Positions 18,141 through 25,754 of a stretch of DNA of 64,000 nt are shown piece after piece; position 1 is the stretch's first letter, and every line of letters begins with the position of its first letter. This DNA is from Geminicoccaceae bacterium (lineage in GTDB: Bacteria > Pseudomonadota > Alphaproteobacteria > Geminicoccales > Geminicoccaceae). A program made the position numbers and the translations under genes. The DNA lies in assembly GCA_028285265.1 (NCBI GenBank), contig JANQPX010000079.1, positions 1-64,000 on the forward strand, given 5' to 3'. A model generated the notes under the pieces. It searched no databases. It was not told where the DNA came from and was given only the letters and a program-made list of their open reading frames with translations.

Positions 18141-18612
18141 CATTTTTCCCAAAATTTTACCTATGTTAGAAGATGCCAAGGCCGAGAATCGACTGATGGC
18201 AGGGAAGAAGGCCCGATTCTCATGAAAAGAAGCAACGATACGTTGTGCTATCTGTGTCGGCGGGTTGTGCGTCGAGCCATGAGCGTCACATTTGAAAGGC
18301 TGGTCCCCGGTACGTCCTCATCGAAGCCGGCACCAGCCAGTCCTTCTTGATCGGACCAACAAGACCATCCATTTCGTGCCATGCTCGTGCCGCCAATCGG
18401 GCGGCATTGACCCTGTTGGCGGGGGTGACTGTTGCGCACTGAGCGCACCGGTTAACTTTATGCTAACCGATCGTTTTTACTCTCCCGGCGATGCTCTTGA
18501 TCCCTTGACGAACCGGAACCCGAGGCGTAACTCGGCACGCTTTCCGAAGGCGGCAACAGATTGTTCGGATGTCGCTCGTTGAGGCCGCTTGTGACCACAT
18601 GATGGGACGATT

Positions 18613-18819
18613 TTGATGATGAATGATGCGACGCCTCATGCAGATCTCGATCTCGAATTGCGATCGGGCTTGGCCGGGTTAGGTGGCAGACCAAAACGCC
18701 ATCCCGCCTGGGACGAGCGGACATCGGCAGCAAGTGCCAGCGCACCGACCGGATCGGCCAAGCCTGCGCTGGGCACGGGCGCGCGATCTGAGTCGGTCAC
18801 CGCGCCAGCCGAGGGGTGA
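18613..18819 (+). CDS. Possible small hypothetical protein
   Basis: A 68-codon frame with GGGA about 8 bases before the ATG. The product would be Ala/Gly/Ser/Pro-rich and without a recognisable fold. It is on the same strand as gpmA and about 110 bases upstream of it. I cannot tell whether it is translated. Confidence 0.2.
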   Translation: MMMNDATPHADLDLELRSGLAGLGGRPKRHPAWDERTSAASASAPTGSAKPALGTGARSESVTAPAEG

Positions 18820-18931
18820 TCGAGGGGGGCGCCCATGGACAGCCACGTTCTGTCTGAGGGCGTCGCCAACATGTACCTCGGCCTGGCTCTTTGTTATCAG
18901 GATGCCGGTTTTGTCATCTTAGGGGGTAGAT

Positions 18932-19621
18932 ATGACCAAGCTGGTTTTGATTCGTCATGGGCAGAGCCTTTGGAATAAGGCGAATCTGTTTACCGGTTGG
19001 AAGGATGTTGACCTATCCGACCAGGGCGTTGCTGAGGCGAAGCGGGCGGGCGAGCGCCTAAAGGCATCAGGCTTCGACTTTGATGTTTGCTACACGTCCG
19101 TTTTGACACGCGCGATCAAGACGTTGCATTTGGCGCTCGAGGAAATGGATCGCTTGTGGCTTCCGGTTCACAAGAGTTGGCGTCTTAACGAGCGCCATTA
19201 CGGCGACCTTCAAGGCCTCAATAAGGCGGAGACGGCCGAGAAGTATGGCGATGAGCAGGTCCATATCTGGCGCCGTAGCTATGACACACCGCCGCCCCCT
19301 CTTGAGCCTGGCGATGATCGGGATCCCGGAGCGGATCCCCGCTATGCTGATCTTGACCCTGCGGACATTCCGCGGGCGGAATGCCTCAAGGATACGGTTG
19401 AGCGTGTCCTACCTTTTTGGCACGAGACGATTGCGCCGGATATCAAGCGTGGCCAGCGCGTTTTCATTGCCGCTCATGGCAATAGTTTGCGCGGGTTGGT
19501 CAAATATCTGGATGGTATCAGTGATAGCGAGATCCTGAAGTTGGAAATTCCAACAGGGGTGCCTTGGGTGTACGACCTCGACAGCGATCTGAAACCGACG
19601 GGACGCTACGCGCTCGACTAA
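18932..19621 (+). CDS. gpmA: 2,3-bisphosphoglycerate-dependent phosphoglycerate mutase
   Basis: 229 residues; interconverts 3- and 2-phosphoglycerate in glycolysis and gluconeogenesis. The N-terminal LIRHGQSLWN carries the phospho-accepting H9, LNERHYGDLQGLNK is the signature of the cofactor-dependent mutases, and AAHGNSLRGLVK contains the second catalytic His. It is shorter than E. coli GpmA (250) but typical of alphaproteobacterial forms. GGGGG lies about 7 bases before the ATG. It stands alone. Confidence 0.96.
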   Translation: MTKLVLIRHGQSLWNKANLFTGWKDVDLSDQGVAEAKRAGERLKASGFDFDVCYTSVLTRAIKTLHLALEEMDRLWLPVHKSWRLNERHYGDLQGLNKAETAEKYGDEQVHIWRRSYDTPPPPLEPGDDRDPGADPRYADLDPADIPRAECLKDTVERVLPFWHETIAPDIKRGQRVFIAAHGNSLRGLVKYLDGISDSEILKLEIPTGVPWVYDLDSDLKPTGRYALD

Positions 19622-19732
19622 ACTGATCGCTGGCTTAGGGCCTCAAGGGCATGTCTGATGCAATCTTGCGGTTCGAGCTGGCGCCGTACCCCTCAGATAG
19701 GCTAAAAAGTGGCTTTCTGGCCGGAGTTGGTT

Positions 19733-20359
19733 ATGGCTGGGCGAAAGCCGCTTGATCGCGAAAAAATCTCGACAGACGTTCTGGATAAGGCCGAGGGCAT
19801 TATCGCGGAGCGAGGTGTCAGCGCCCTCAATGCGCGCGAGGTCGCCCAAGGCGCCGGGATCGCCGTGGGGACGCTCTACAATATCTATGGCAATCTTGAC
19901 CGCCTGGTCTTGCGTCTGAATGCGCGTACCCTGGATCGCCTTTGTGATTGCTTGGAAGCTGAAGCCCTCAAAGCGACCACACCCGAAGATCAAATGGCGG
20001 CGATGGCGCGAGCTTATATCGACTTTGCCAATGACCAGCCCCTCATTTGGCGTTCTGTCTTCGATCACCAATCCTCGGGCGATACGGTGCGGGCCGACTG
20101 GTATTCCTCAAGTATCGAAAGAATCGCGACGCTTGCGATCCGCATCTTGAGTCCCATGTTCCCGGACAACCAACGCCGGGCGGCACGTCGGGTTGCGACG
20201 ATCATTTGGGCCGGTGTTCACGGAATCTGTGCGTTGGCGCAAGGGGGTAATCTGCGTCATGTCACCCATGCCGATCCAAAACGCCTGGCCGAGGACCTCG
20301 TTCGGGGCTATCTCGCGGGGATCGATCAACAGGATCCGACCACATCGTTTAAGCGATAA
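19733..20359 (+). CDS. TetR-family transcriptional regulator
   Basis: About 208 residues. The N-terminal helix-turn-helix is clear: ALNAREVAQGAGIAVGTLYNIYGNLDRLVLRL. The C-terminal ligand domain resembles the WHG-type (TetR_C_33) group; the ligand is unknown. ATG at 19733 is preferred over a GTG at 19709 because GGAG stands 7 bases before it. Two nearly identical palindromes lie between this gene and the next one, flanking a promoter, so the likely target is the downstream gene. The palindromes are 3' of this gene, so they do not directly suggest autoregulation. Confidence 0.88.
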   Translation: MAGRKPLDREKISTDVLDKAEGIIAERGVSALNAREVAQGAGIAVGTLYNIYGNLDRLVLRLNARTLDRLCDCLEAEALKATTPEDQMAAMARAYIDFANDQPLIWRSVFDHQSSGDTVRADWYSSSIERIATLAIRILSPMFPDNQRRAARRVATIIWAGVHGICALAQGGNLRHVTHADPKRLAEDLVRGYLAGIDQQDPTTSFKR

Positions 20360-20362
20360 TCG

Positions 20363-20375
20363 TGAACAATGTTCA
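20363..20375. promoter_or_regulatory. Palindromic operator O1 (probable TetR site)
   Basis: TGAACA-A-TGTTCA, a perfect palindrome around one central base, four bases after the TetR stop and just upstream of a -35 element. Confidence 0.6.
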
Positions 20376-20383
20376 AAAATTAG

Positions 20384-20411
20384 TTGACTTCCATTAGATT
20401 TTCCTTAATTA
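20384..20411 (+). promoter_or_regulatory. Promoter between two palindromic operators
   Basis: TTGACT at 20384-20389 and TAATTA at 20406-20411 are separated by 16 bases. O1 lies 8 bases upstream and O2 begins 6 bases downstream, covering the expected start of transcription. This is the layout expected for repression. Confidence 0.5.
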
Positions 20412-20416
20412 GATAT

Positions 20417-20429
20417 TGAACAAAGTTCA
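20417..20429. promoter_or_regulatory. Palindromic operator O2 (probable TetR site)
   Basis: TGAAC-AAA-GTTCA, differing from O1 only in the centre. It lies at the presumed transcription start, 17 bases before the ATG of the next gene. Confidence 0.6.
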
Positions 20430-20445
20430 TTAATGGAAGCGCCAC

Positions 20446-20811
20446 ATGTCTGAGTCCGAGCGTCCTGTTCGCGAAGATACGGTAGCAGCAGAGATTCTAC
20501 AGAAGCCAAAACCGGGTCAGCCACCAGATCAGCCCGGCGCGCCAGATGTCGATCACCATGCATCCTGGCTTAAGGAGTGGCGCAGCCTGAGGTCGGATAT
20601 AGCTGGCCAGGGGCGAGCGCATGGCCGGGATGGTGCCCTCCGTGAGCTTCGGGACAATATTGCCCATACGCCGGCCATGACATTGGCTGGCTTGCAAGCC
20701 CAAGCTGAACTCATCTCAGAACTTGCTTGGAATGACGTCGTTGCGGCGACAGCGCGGCAATTGCTTTGGGGAATCAAGCGATTGCGGCAAGATTGTGATG
20801 ATTGTCAATAG
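20446..20811 (+). CDS. Hypothetical protein, probably TetR-regulated
   Basis: 121 residues, not recognised. The N-terminal third is hydrophilic and Pro-rich (KPKPGQPPDQPG); the rest looks helical, with two segments around WLKEWRSLRSDIAG and LAGLQAQAELISELAWNDVVAATARQLLWG, ending in CDDCQ. There is no signal peptide or membrane helix. GGAAG lies 8 bases before the ATG. Its promoter is framed by two TGAAC/GTTCA palindromes, so it is likely the main target of the adjacent TetR regulator. A phasin-like small helical protein would be a guess; I do not assign it. Confidence 0.6.
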   Translation: MSESERPVREDTVAAEILQKPKPGQPPDQPGAPDVDHHASWLKEWRSLRSDIAGQGRAHGRDGALRELRDNIAHTPAMTLAGLQAQAELISELAWNDVVAATARQLLWGIKRLRQDCDDCQ

Positions 20812-21252
20812 AGATGCTGGATCGGTGATCGGGGCGGCAAGGATCCGGCCTTAGCGAGACCTATTGATGGACACCAAGGGGGTAAGGTGGCGTTGGCAGC
20901 ACGGCAAACGACCGGTTCGGTTCCCTGACGCCGAACCGGCGTAGCGACGCCTTGGTGCCGATGAAGACCTGTGGCAGGTCTCCAGGATTAGACCAACCTC
21001 GCCCAGGGAGCATTCCTCGTCTGCACGGCTCCGATTGATCATGGCACCTCAAGGGGCCGTGGCGTTTGGTTGGTATGACACGCACGCGCCAAATGATGAG
21101 AGAGCCTGTCCGTTGACGGTGCCTTTTCAGCCAAGGATATGAACAGTCTTTCTAGCTTCAGGCTTTCCGCTTGCCGTTCCCGCATGGGCCCGTCAATGTT
21201 ATGGGTTGCAGGTCGTGGTTCTGGTTGACCTGGGCAAGGTGAGACAAGGCGC
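20812..21252. other. Intergenic region with one perfect hairpin
   Basis: About 440 bases without a recognised gene. CCGGTTCGG at 20912-20920 and CCGAACCGG at 20931-20939 form a perfect nine-pair stem with a ten-base loop and no T-run. It could be a Rho-dependent processing signal or a protein-binding site. Nothing else stands out. Confidence 0.5.
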
Positions 21253-22272
21253 ATGAACAACGCAAATCGGCACACCTTCTTTTGCGTTGATGGGCACACT
21301 TGCGGCAATCCCGTGCGCATGGTGGCGGGGGGAGCGCCGCCGCTTCGTGGCGTCACCATGAGCGCGCGGCGGCAGGACTTTATGACACGTTTCGACTGGA
21401 TAAGAACCGCCTTGATGTTTGAGCCACGAGGTCATGACGTGATGTCTGGCTCTATTCTCTATCCGCCCTGTCGTGATGATTGTGATATCGGCGTTCTGTA
21501 TATCGAGGTGAGTGGGTGTCTCCCGATGTGCGGTCATGGGACCATAGGGACCGTGACCATGGCGCTCGAGCAGGGGCTCGCGACGCCGGCTGAGGAAGGC
21601 CTGCTCAGGTTGGATACACCGGCAGGGCTGGTCACGGCTGAATATCGGCGTGATCCGTCGCGCCCCGATCTGATCGATCGCGTGAAAATCACCAATGTGC
21701 CAAGCTATCTTGCGCGGGCTGAGCAACGGGTGGATTGCCCAGGGCTTGGTGAACTGGTGGTCGACATTGCCTATGGCGGCAATTTTTATGCGATCATCGA
21801 TCCGCAACCGAACTATTCAGGGTTGGAAAATCTTACGGTGGACGATATTCAGCGCTGGAGTCCGATCATTCGCGATCGCCTCAATCAGCTAGTTGAGATC
21901 GTCCATCCTGAAGATCCGACCATCAGGGGGGTGAGCCATATCCAGTGGACCGGCGTGCCGCAGGATCCTAGGGCAGATGGCCGCAATGCCGTCCTTTATG
22001 GTGAGAAGGCGATTGATCGGAGTCCTTGCGGCACCGGTACGTCGGCGCGGATGGCCCAGCTCCATGCCAAAGGGAAGCTTGTGGTCGGCGAGGACTTCGT
22101 CCATGAGAGCATCATCGGAAGTCTTTTCGAAGGGCGAGTCGAGAAAGCCGTCGAGCTCGGTGGCATGCCGGCGATCGTCCCAAGTGTGGCAGGCTGGGCG
22201 CGGATGACAGGGTTGAACACGATCTTCGTTGAAGAACGAGATCCTTACGCCCGCGGATTTCAGGTCACGTGA
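21253..22272 (+). CDS. Proline racemase family protein, probably 4-hydroxyproline 2-epimerase
   Basis: 339 residues. Both catalytic cysteines of the racemase/epimerase branch are present: C93 in MCGHGTIG and C259 in RSPCGTGTSAR. The dehydratase branch has Thr at the second position, so dehydration is unlikely. The family inverts the alpha carbon of proline or hydroxyproline; 4-hydroxyproline epimerase is the commonest member in proteobacteria. The downstream genes encode a beta-hydroxyacid dehydrogenase and a dipeptidase, and no D-hydroxyproline oxidase or deaminase is adjacent, so the pathway link is not proven. The start is ATG at 21253 after an AAGG site. Confidence 0.82.
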   Translation: MNNANRHTFFCVDGHTCGNPVRMVAGGAPPLRGVTMSARRQDFMTRFDWIRTALMFEPRGHDVMSGSILYPPCRDDCDIGVLYIEVSGCLPMCGHGTIGTVTMALEQGLATPAEEGLLRLDTPAGLVTAEYRRDPSRPDLIDRVKITNVPSYLARAEQRVDCPGLGELVVDIAYGGNFYAIIDPQPNYSGLENLTVDDIQRWSPIIRDRLNQLVEIVHPEDPTIRGVSHIQWTGVPQDPRADGRNAVLYGEKAIDRSPCGTGTSARMAQLHAKGKLVVGEDFVHESIIGSLFEGRVEKAVELGGMPAIVPSVAGWARMTGLNTIFVEERDPYARGFQVT

Positions 22273-22302
22273 CGAAGATTATCAAGGGGAGTGACGGTAA
22301 CA

Positions 22303-23232
22303 GTGTCAAATGCGGACAAGGGCGAAACAATCGGCTTCATCGGGCTTGGCGCGATGGGATCGGGGATGGCCAACAATCTTATTCAGGCCGGCTTCGACGT
22401 CGTCGGCTATGATCTTCGTCAAGACGCTCTTGATCGCCTAAATGATCGCGGTGGGCGCCCGGCTGCGAGCCCGGCTGACGCGGCGAAGACGGCCGATCTC
22501 CTCGTCGTGATGGTAGTGAATGACAGCCAGGTCGAGGAGGTGCTGTTTGGTGACAATGGCGCCCTTGAGACCCTGGCGTCTGGTGCGACGGTTATGATGT
22601 CCAGCACCGTGCCGGCGAGCTTCACCCGCTCGGTCGGTGAACGGCTTCGTGCGGGAGGCCACGAATTTTTGGATGCGCCTGTCAGTGGCGGGTTCGCCGG
22701 CGCGGAGGCAGGCGAGTTGACCGTGATGGCCTCAGGCTCCGATCAAGCTTTTGCAGCCGCTGAGTCGGCCTTGGAGGCTGTGGCAGGACGCGTTTTTCGG
22801 TTGGGCAATGAGGTCGGGATCGGCTCATCCGTCAAGGCCGTCAACCAGCTCCTGGCAGGCGTCAATCTCGTCACGGCCGCCGAGGGGATGGCGTTTGGCA
22901 TTGCGCAGGGAGCTGACCCCAAAGTCCTCTTCGACATTATTAAAGATGCTGCCGGCGGCTCTTGGATGTTTAAGGATCGCGTGCCGCATATGCTCGATGA
23001 TGACTACACACCGAAGAGCGCTGTGACAATTTGGGGCAAAGATCTTGGTCTGGTGCTCGACCAAGCCAAGGCGATGAACATGCCGACGCCTGTGACGGCA
23101 GCGGCCCATCAAGTGGTGCAGATGGCCATTGCCAATGGTTTTGGCGAGCTTGATGATGCGGCGTTCCTCAAGGTCTATGAGAGCTTTACAGGCAAGACGC
23201 TGGCCAAGCGCGATGAGGGCAAAGCTGCATGA
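22303..23232 (+). CDS. NAD(P)-dependent beta-hydroxyacid dehydrogenase (L-threonate/3-hydroxyisobutyrate dehydrogenase type)
   Basis: About 309 residues. GFIGLGAMGSGMANNL is the cofactor-binding signature, DAPVSGGFAGAEAGELTVMASG the substrate-binding segment, and VKAVNQLLAGVNLVTAAEGMAF carries the catalytic Lys. The pattern is closest to LtnD-like L-threonate or 2-hydroxy-3-oxopropionate dehydrogenases; the substrate is not certain. GTG at 22303 is chosen over a GTG at 22291 because GGGGAG overlaps the latter. It overlaps the next gene by four bases (ATGA) and lies about 30 bases after the racemase gene, so the three form one operon. Confidence 0.82.
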   Translation: MSNADKGETIGFIGLGAMGSGMANNLIQAGFDVVGYDLRQDALDRLNDRGGRPAASPADAAKTADLLVVMVVNDSQVEEVLFGDNGALETLASGATVMMSSTVPASFTRSVGERLRAGGHEFLDAPVSGGFAGAEAGELTVMASGSDQAFAAAESALEAVAGRVFRLGNEVGIGSSVKAVNQLLAGVNLVTAAEGMAFGIAQGADPKVLFDIIKDAAGGSWMFKDRVPHMLDDDYTPKSAVTIWGKDLGLVLDQAKAMNMPTPVTAAAHQVVQMAIANGFGELDDAAFLKVYESFTGKTLAKRDEGKAA

Positions 23233-24293
23233 AGAATCAGCCGCAAGTCCCGATATTTGATGCTCATAATGACGCCTTGCTGCGGCTCGTTACCCGAACC
23301 GATGATGGTCCAGAGGCATTCGTTCAAGGGGTCGAGCACGGTCATCTCGATTTGCCACGCGCAGAAGCGGGAGGTTTGGTAGGCGGGATTTTTGCCTGCT
23401 TCGTACCGTCGCCCAAGACGCCAAGGCAGAAAGTCAAACGCACTGTAGGCGGCTATGAGGAGGGATTTCCGGCGTCGTTGGATCAGGCAGAGGCGTTGCA
23501 AAAAACTGTAGCGATGGCCGCAAGCCTCTTTCGCATCGAAGCCCTTTCCGAGGGGCGCTTTAAGGTGGTGACGAACGTCAGCCAGATCGAAGATTGCTTG
23601 GCATCGGGAACCATGGCTGCGTCTCTTCATATTGAAGGGGCCGAAGCCATTGATACTGACCTCAATGCTTTGGACGTTTTGTACCAAACCGGCCTTCGTT
23701 CCATCGGACCCGTGTGGAGTCGTCCGAATGCCTTTGGCTATGGAGTCCCTTTCCGCTTTCCAAGCAGCCCGGACATTGGCCCGGGTTTGACCGATGCGGG
23801 CGAATCGTTGATCAAGGCTTGTAACCAAAAGAACATCATGATCGACCTCTCTCATCTTAATGAGAAGGGGTTTTGGGATGTTCATCGATTGTCCGATGCA
23901 CCCCTAGTCGCGACCCACTCCAATGCGCACCAACTCTGCCCGGTTAGCCGCAATCTGACGGACCGGCAGCTGCATGCGATTCGGGAAAGCGACGGTATGG
24001 TTGGATTGAACTACGCCGTCTGCTTTTTGAGGGAGGATGGAGAAAATCGGGCGGATACCCCCTTTTCCGTCCTGCTGCGCCATCTCGATTACCTGATCGA
24101 GCATCTCGGCGAAGATCGGGTTGGCTTGGGCTCAGATTTCGACGGTGCGACGATCCCAGAAGTCATCGGCACGGCTGCTGGTTTGCAGGATTTTGTCCAG
24201 GCCATGCGAGAGCATGGCTTTGACAACGCGTTGATTGAAAAGCTCTGTTACAAGAACTGGCTCAGGGTCTTACGTCTTAGTTGGGGCCACTGA
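23229..24293 (+). CDS. Membrane dipeptidase family protein (peptidase M19, renal dipeptidase type)
   Basis: 354 residues of the M19 amidohydrolase fold. Zinc ligands can be placed at H13 and D15 (DAHND), E136 (HIEGAE), H209 (IDLSHL) and H230 (THSNAH), with GLGSDFDG near the C-terminus. Such enzymes hydrolyse dipeptides, often with a D-residue at the C-terminal position. No signal peptide is visible, so it is probably cytoplasmic. Its start overlaps the dehydrogenase stop, implying translational coupling. Together with the racemase this suggests use of D-amino-acid or imino-acid peptides, which is an inference. Confidence 0.87.
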   Translation: MKNQPQVPIFDAHNDALLRLVTRTDDGPEAFVQGVEHGHLDLPRAEAGGLVGGIFACFVPSPKTPRQKVKRTVGGYEEGFPASLDQAEALQKTVAMAASLFRIEALSEGRFKVVTNVSQIEDCLASGTMAASLHIEGAEAIDTDLNALDVLYQTGLRSIGPVWSRPNAFGYGVPFRFPSSPDIGPGLTDAGESLIKACNQKNIMIDLSHLNEKGFWDVHRLSDAPLVATHSNAHQLCPVSRNLTDRQLHAIRESDGMVGLNYAVCFLREDGENRADTPFSVLLRHLDYLIEHLGEDRVGLGSDFDGATIPEVIGTAAGLQDFVQAMREHGFDNALIEKLCYKNWLRVLRLSWGH

Positions 24294-24566
24294 TCGAGTC
24301 CGCTTAAGCCCGTCGAACGATCCCTGCCGGCCACTTGCCTGGTCATGTCTTTTGCCAGGGCCCATGCCGATTCGGTCGAGGTCAATGCGGTTTGGATCGG
24401 GGGTGGTCATCCCATGGATCGAGAAGCGATCAGGCTCTCCCTACCTTGGGGGCTGGTTGCAGAGCCAACCTCTCGGAGATGGCTAGACGCCGATTTTGTC
24501 CTCGGTTAGCCTACTATCAAGCTAGCGGGTAGAGATGTCCGCATAATGTTGATCAGGGAGTGGCCG

Positions 24567-24962
24567 ATGGCGAAAGCCATTCACATGATGGTTCGTGTTC
24601 TGGACCTAGATAAATCCATCACCTTCTACCAAAACGCCTTCGGGCTCGACGTGGCTGATCGTTTCGATTTCGACGGCTTTACGTTGGTCTATCTCCGGAA
24701 TGACGAGATCGATTTCGAAGTCGAGCTCACCTGGAATCAAGATCGGACCGAGCCTTACCCTCATGGCGAGGCCTATGGGCATATCGCGTTTGCCGTTGAC
24801 GATCTCGAAGCCGAGCACGCGCGTTTTGTCGATCTTGGCTATGAGCCAAGGGACATTAAGGAATTCATGCGTGACGGTGCGCTGCTCGCCAAGTTTTTCT
24901 TTGTTCAAGATCCGGACGGATATCAGATCGAGATGCTGCAACGGCATGGTCGATATCGCTGA
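24567..24962 (+). CDS. Glyoxalase I-like protein (VOC superfamily)
   Basis: 131 residues, the length of single-domain glyoxalase I. The four metal ligands expected in lactoylglutathione lyase can be placed: His in KAIHMMVRV, Glu in FEVELTWN, His in YGHIAFAV and Glu in YQIEMLQ. It would convert the methylglyoxal-glutathione adduct to S-lactoylglutathione. ATG at 24567 is preferred because AGGGAG lies 6 bases upstream; an ATG at 24546 has none. Nearby genes give no functional hint, and another VOC activity remains possible. Confidence 0.78.
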   Translation: MAKAIHMMVRVLDLDKSITFYQNAFGLDVADRFDFDGFTLVYLRNDEIDFEVELTWNQDRTEPYPHGEAYGHIAFAVDDLEAEHARFVDLGYEPRDIKEFMRDGALLAKFFFVQDPDGYQIEMLQRHGRYR

Positions 24963-25098
24963 GGTGCTCGATTAGGCCGACTCCGGCCTTGGAAGATTTA
25001 ACGGCGTTTTGAGCCTGCAATTGATGCGGGCAATCGTGACACTGAGACGGGCGTCAACAAGCCCGCCAAGGAACGCGTTTGACAAGGGAGGTGAGACG

Positions 25099-25740
25099 AT
25101 GGCTCACAAACTATTCGACCGGCGGGGCGATGGCGCGCCGCCATTGGTGCAACGGGATGATGCCGGGCTGATCATTGATCGGCGTGCGGTGTTGAAAACC
25201 GCGTTCGCCACGATTGGTGCCTATGCAGCGACGGCCGCGGGGGTCACCTGGGTGATTGCTCCTGATCGTGCCTGGGCGATGGAGTTTGCCGCTTTCGATG
25301 AGAAGACGGCGAGCACCCTACTACAGATGGCCCGTGCCCTTTATCCCCATGAGAAGGTGGGTGATGTCCACTACGCCAAGGTGGTCAAGTCGTTGGACGA
25401 CGCGGTTGCTGGGTCTGACGACGCCAGCGCGGCGCTTGCCGTCTACACCGATGGAGTAGCGCGGCTCAACGAAACCGCTGGCGGTGATTTCAATGCCGTC
25501 GATGCCGACGCCAAGGAAGCGGCCTTACAGGCCGAGGCCGATGGCGAGGATCCAAGCTTTTTCCAGGCCGTGCGGGGCCAGATGGTGAACGGCTTCTACA
25601 ACGATCCCGAGGTTTGGAAAATTTTCGGCTATCAAGGCGCATCTTACGAAGAGGGTGGATATCTCTTCCGAGGGTTTGATGATCTCTCCTGGCTTCCGGC
25701 GCCGTCCAAAGAGGCGAGCCCACCGGCACAAGACGCATAA
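25099..25740 (+). CDS. Tat-exported small subunit of a GMC-type dehydrogenase (gluconate 2-dehydrogenase subunit 3 family)
   Basis: About 213 residues. A twin-arginine signal is visible (DRRAVLKTAFATIGAYAA), cleaved probably near RAWAM. The mature part resembles the gamma subunit of FAD-dependent membrane dehydrogenases (FDEKTASTLLQMARALYPHE). In such complexes this subunit is needed for export of the flavoprotein partner, which has no signal of its own. The GMC gene follows 14 bases later, which fits. ATG at 25099 follows a strong GGGAGGTGA site; earlier in-frame starts lack one. Confidence 0.82.
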   Translation: MAHKLFDRRGDGAPPLVQRDDAGLIIDRRAVLKTAFATIGAYAATAAGVTWVIAPDRAWAMEFAAFDEKTASTLLQMARALYPHEKVGDVHYAKVVKSLDDAVAGSDDASAALAVYTDGVARLNETAGGDFNAVDADAKEAALQAEADGEDPSFFQAVRGQMVNGFYNDPEVWKIFGYQGASYEEGGYLFRGFDDLSWLPAPSKEASPPAQDA

Positions 25741-25754
25741 GGGGAGGATGAGAG

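Larger units (their letters stand above)
18001..18931. other. Long gap with no confidently recognised gene
   Basis: About 930 bases between the SDR and gpmA. It contains the CRP-like site at 18125-18140, an AT-rich promoter-like patch near 18140-18175, and several short open frames of unconvincing composition, including one from an ATG at 18222 (42 residues) and the one listed at 18613. I see no RNA gene, insertion sequence or remnant of a known protein. Confidence 0.5.
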
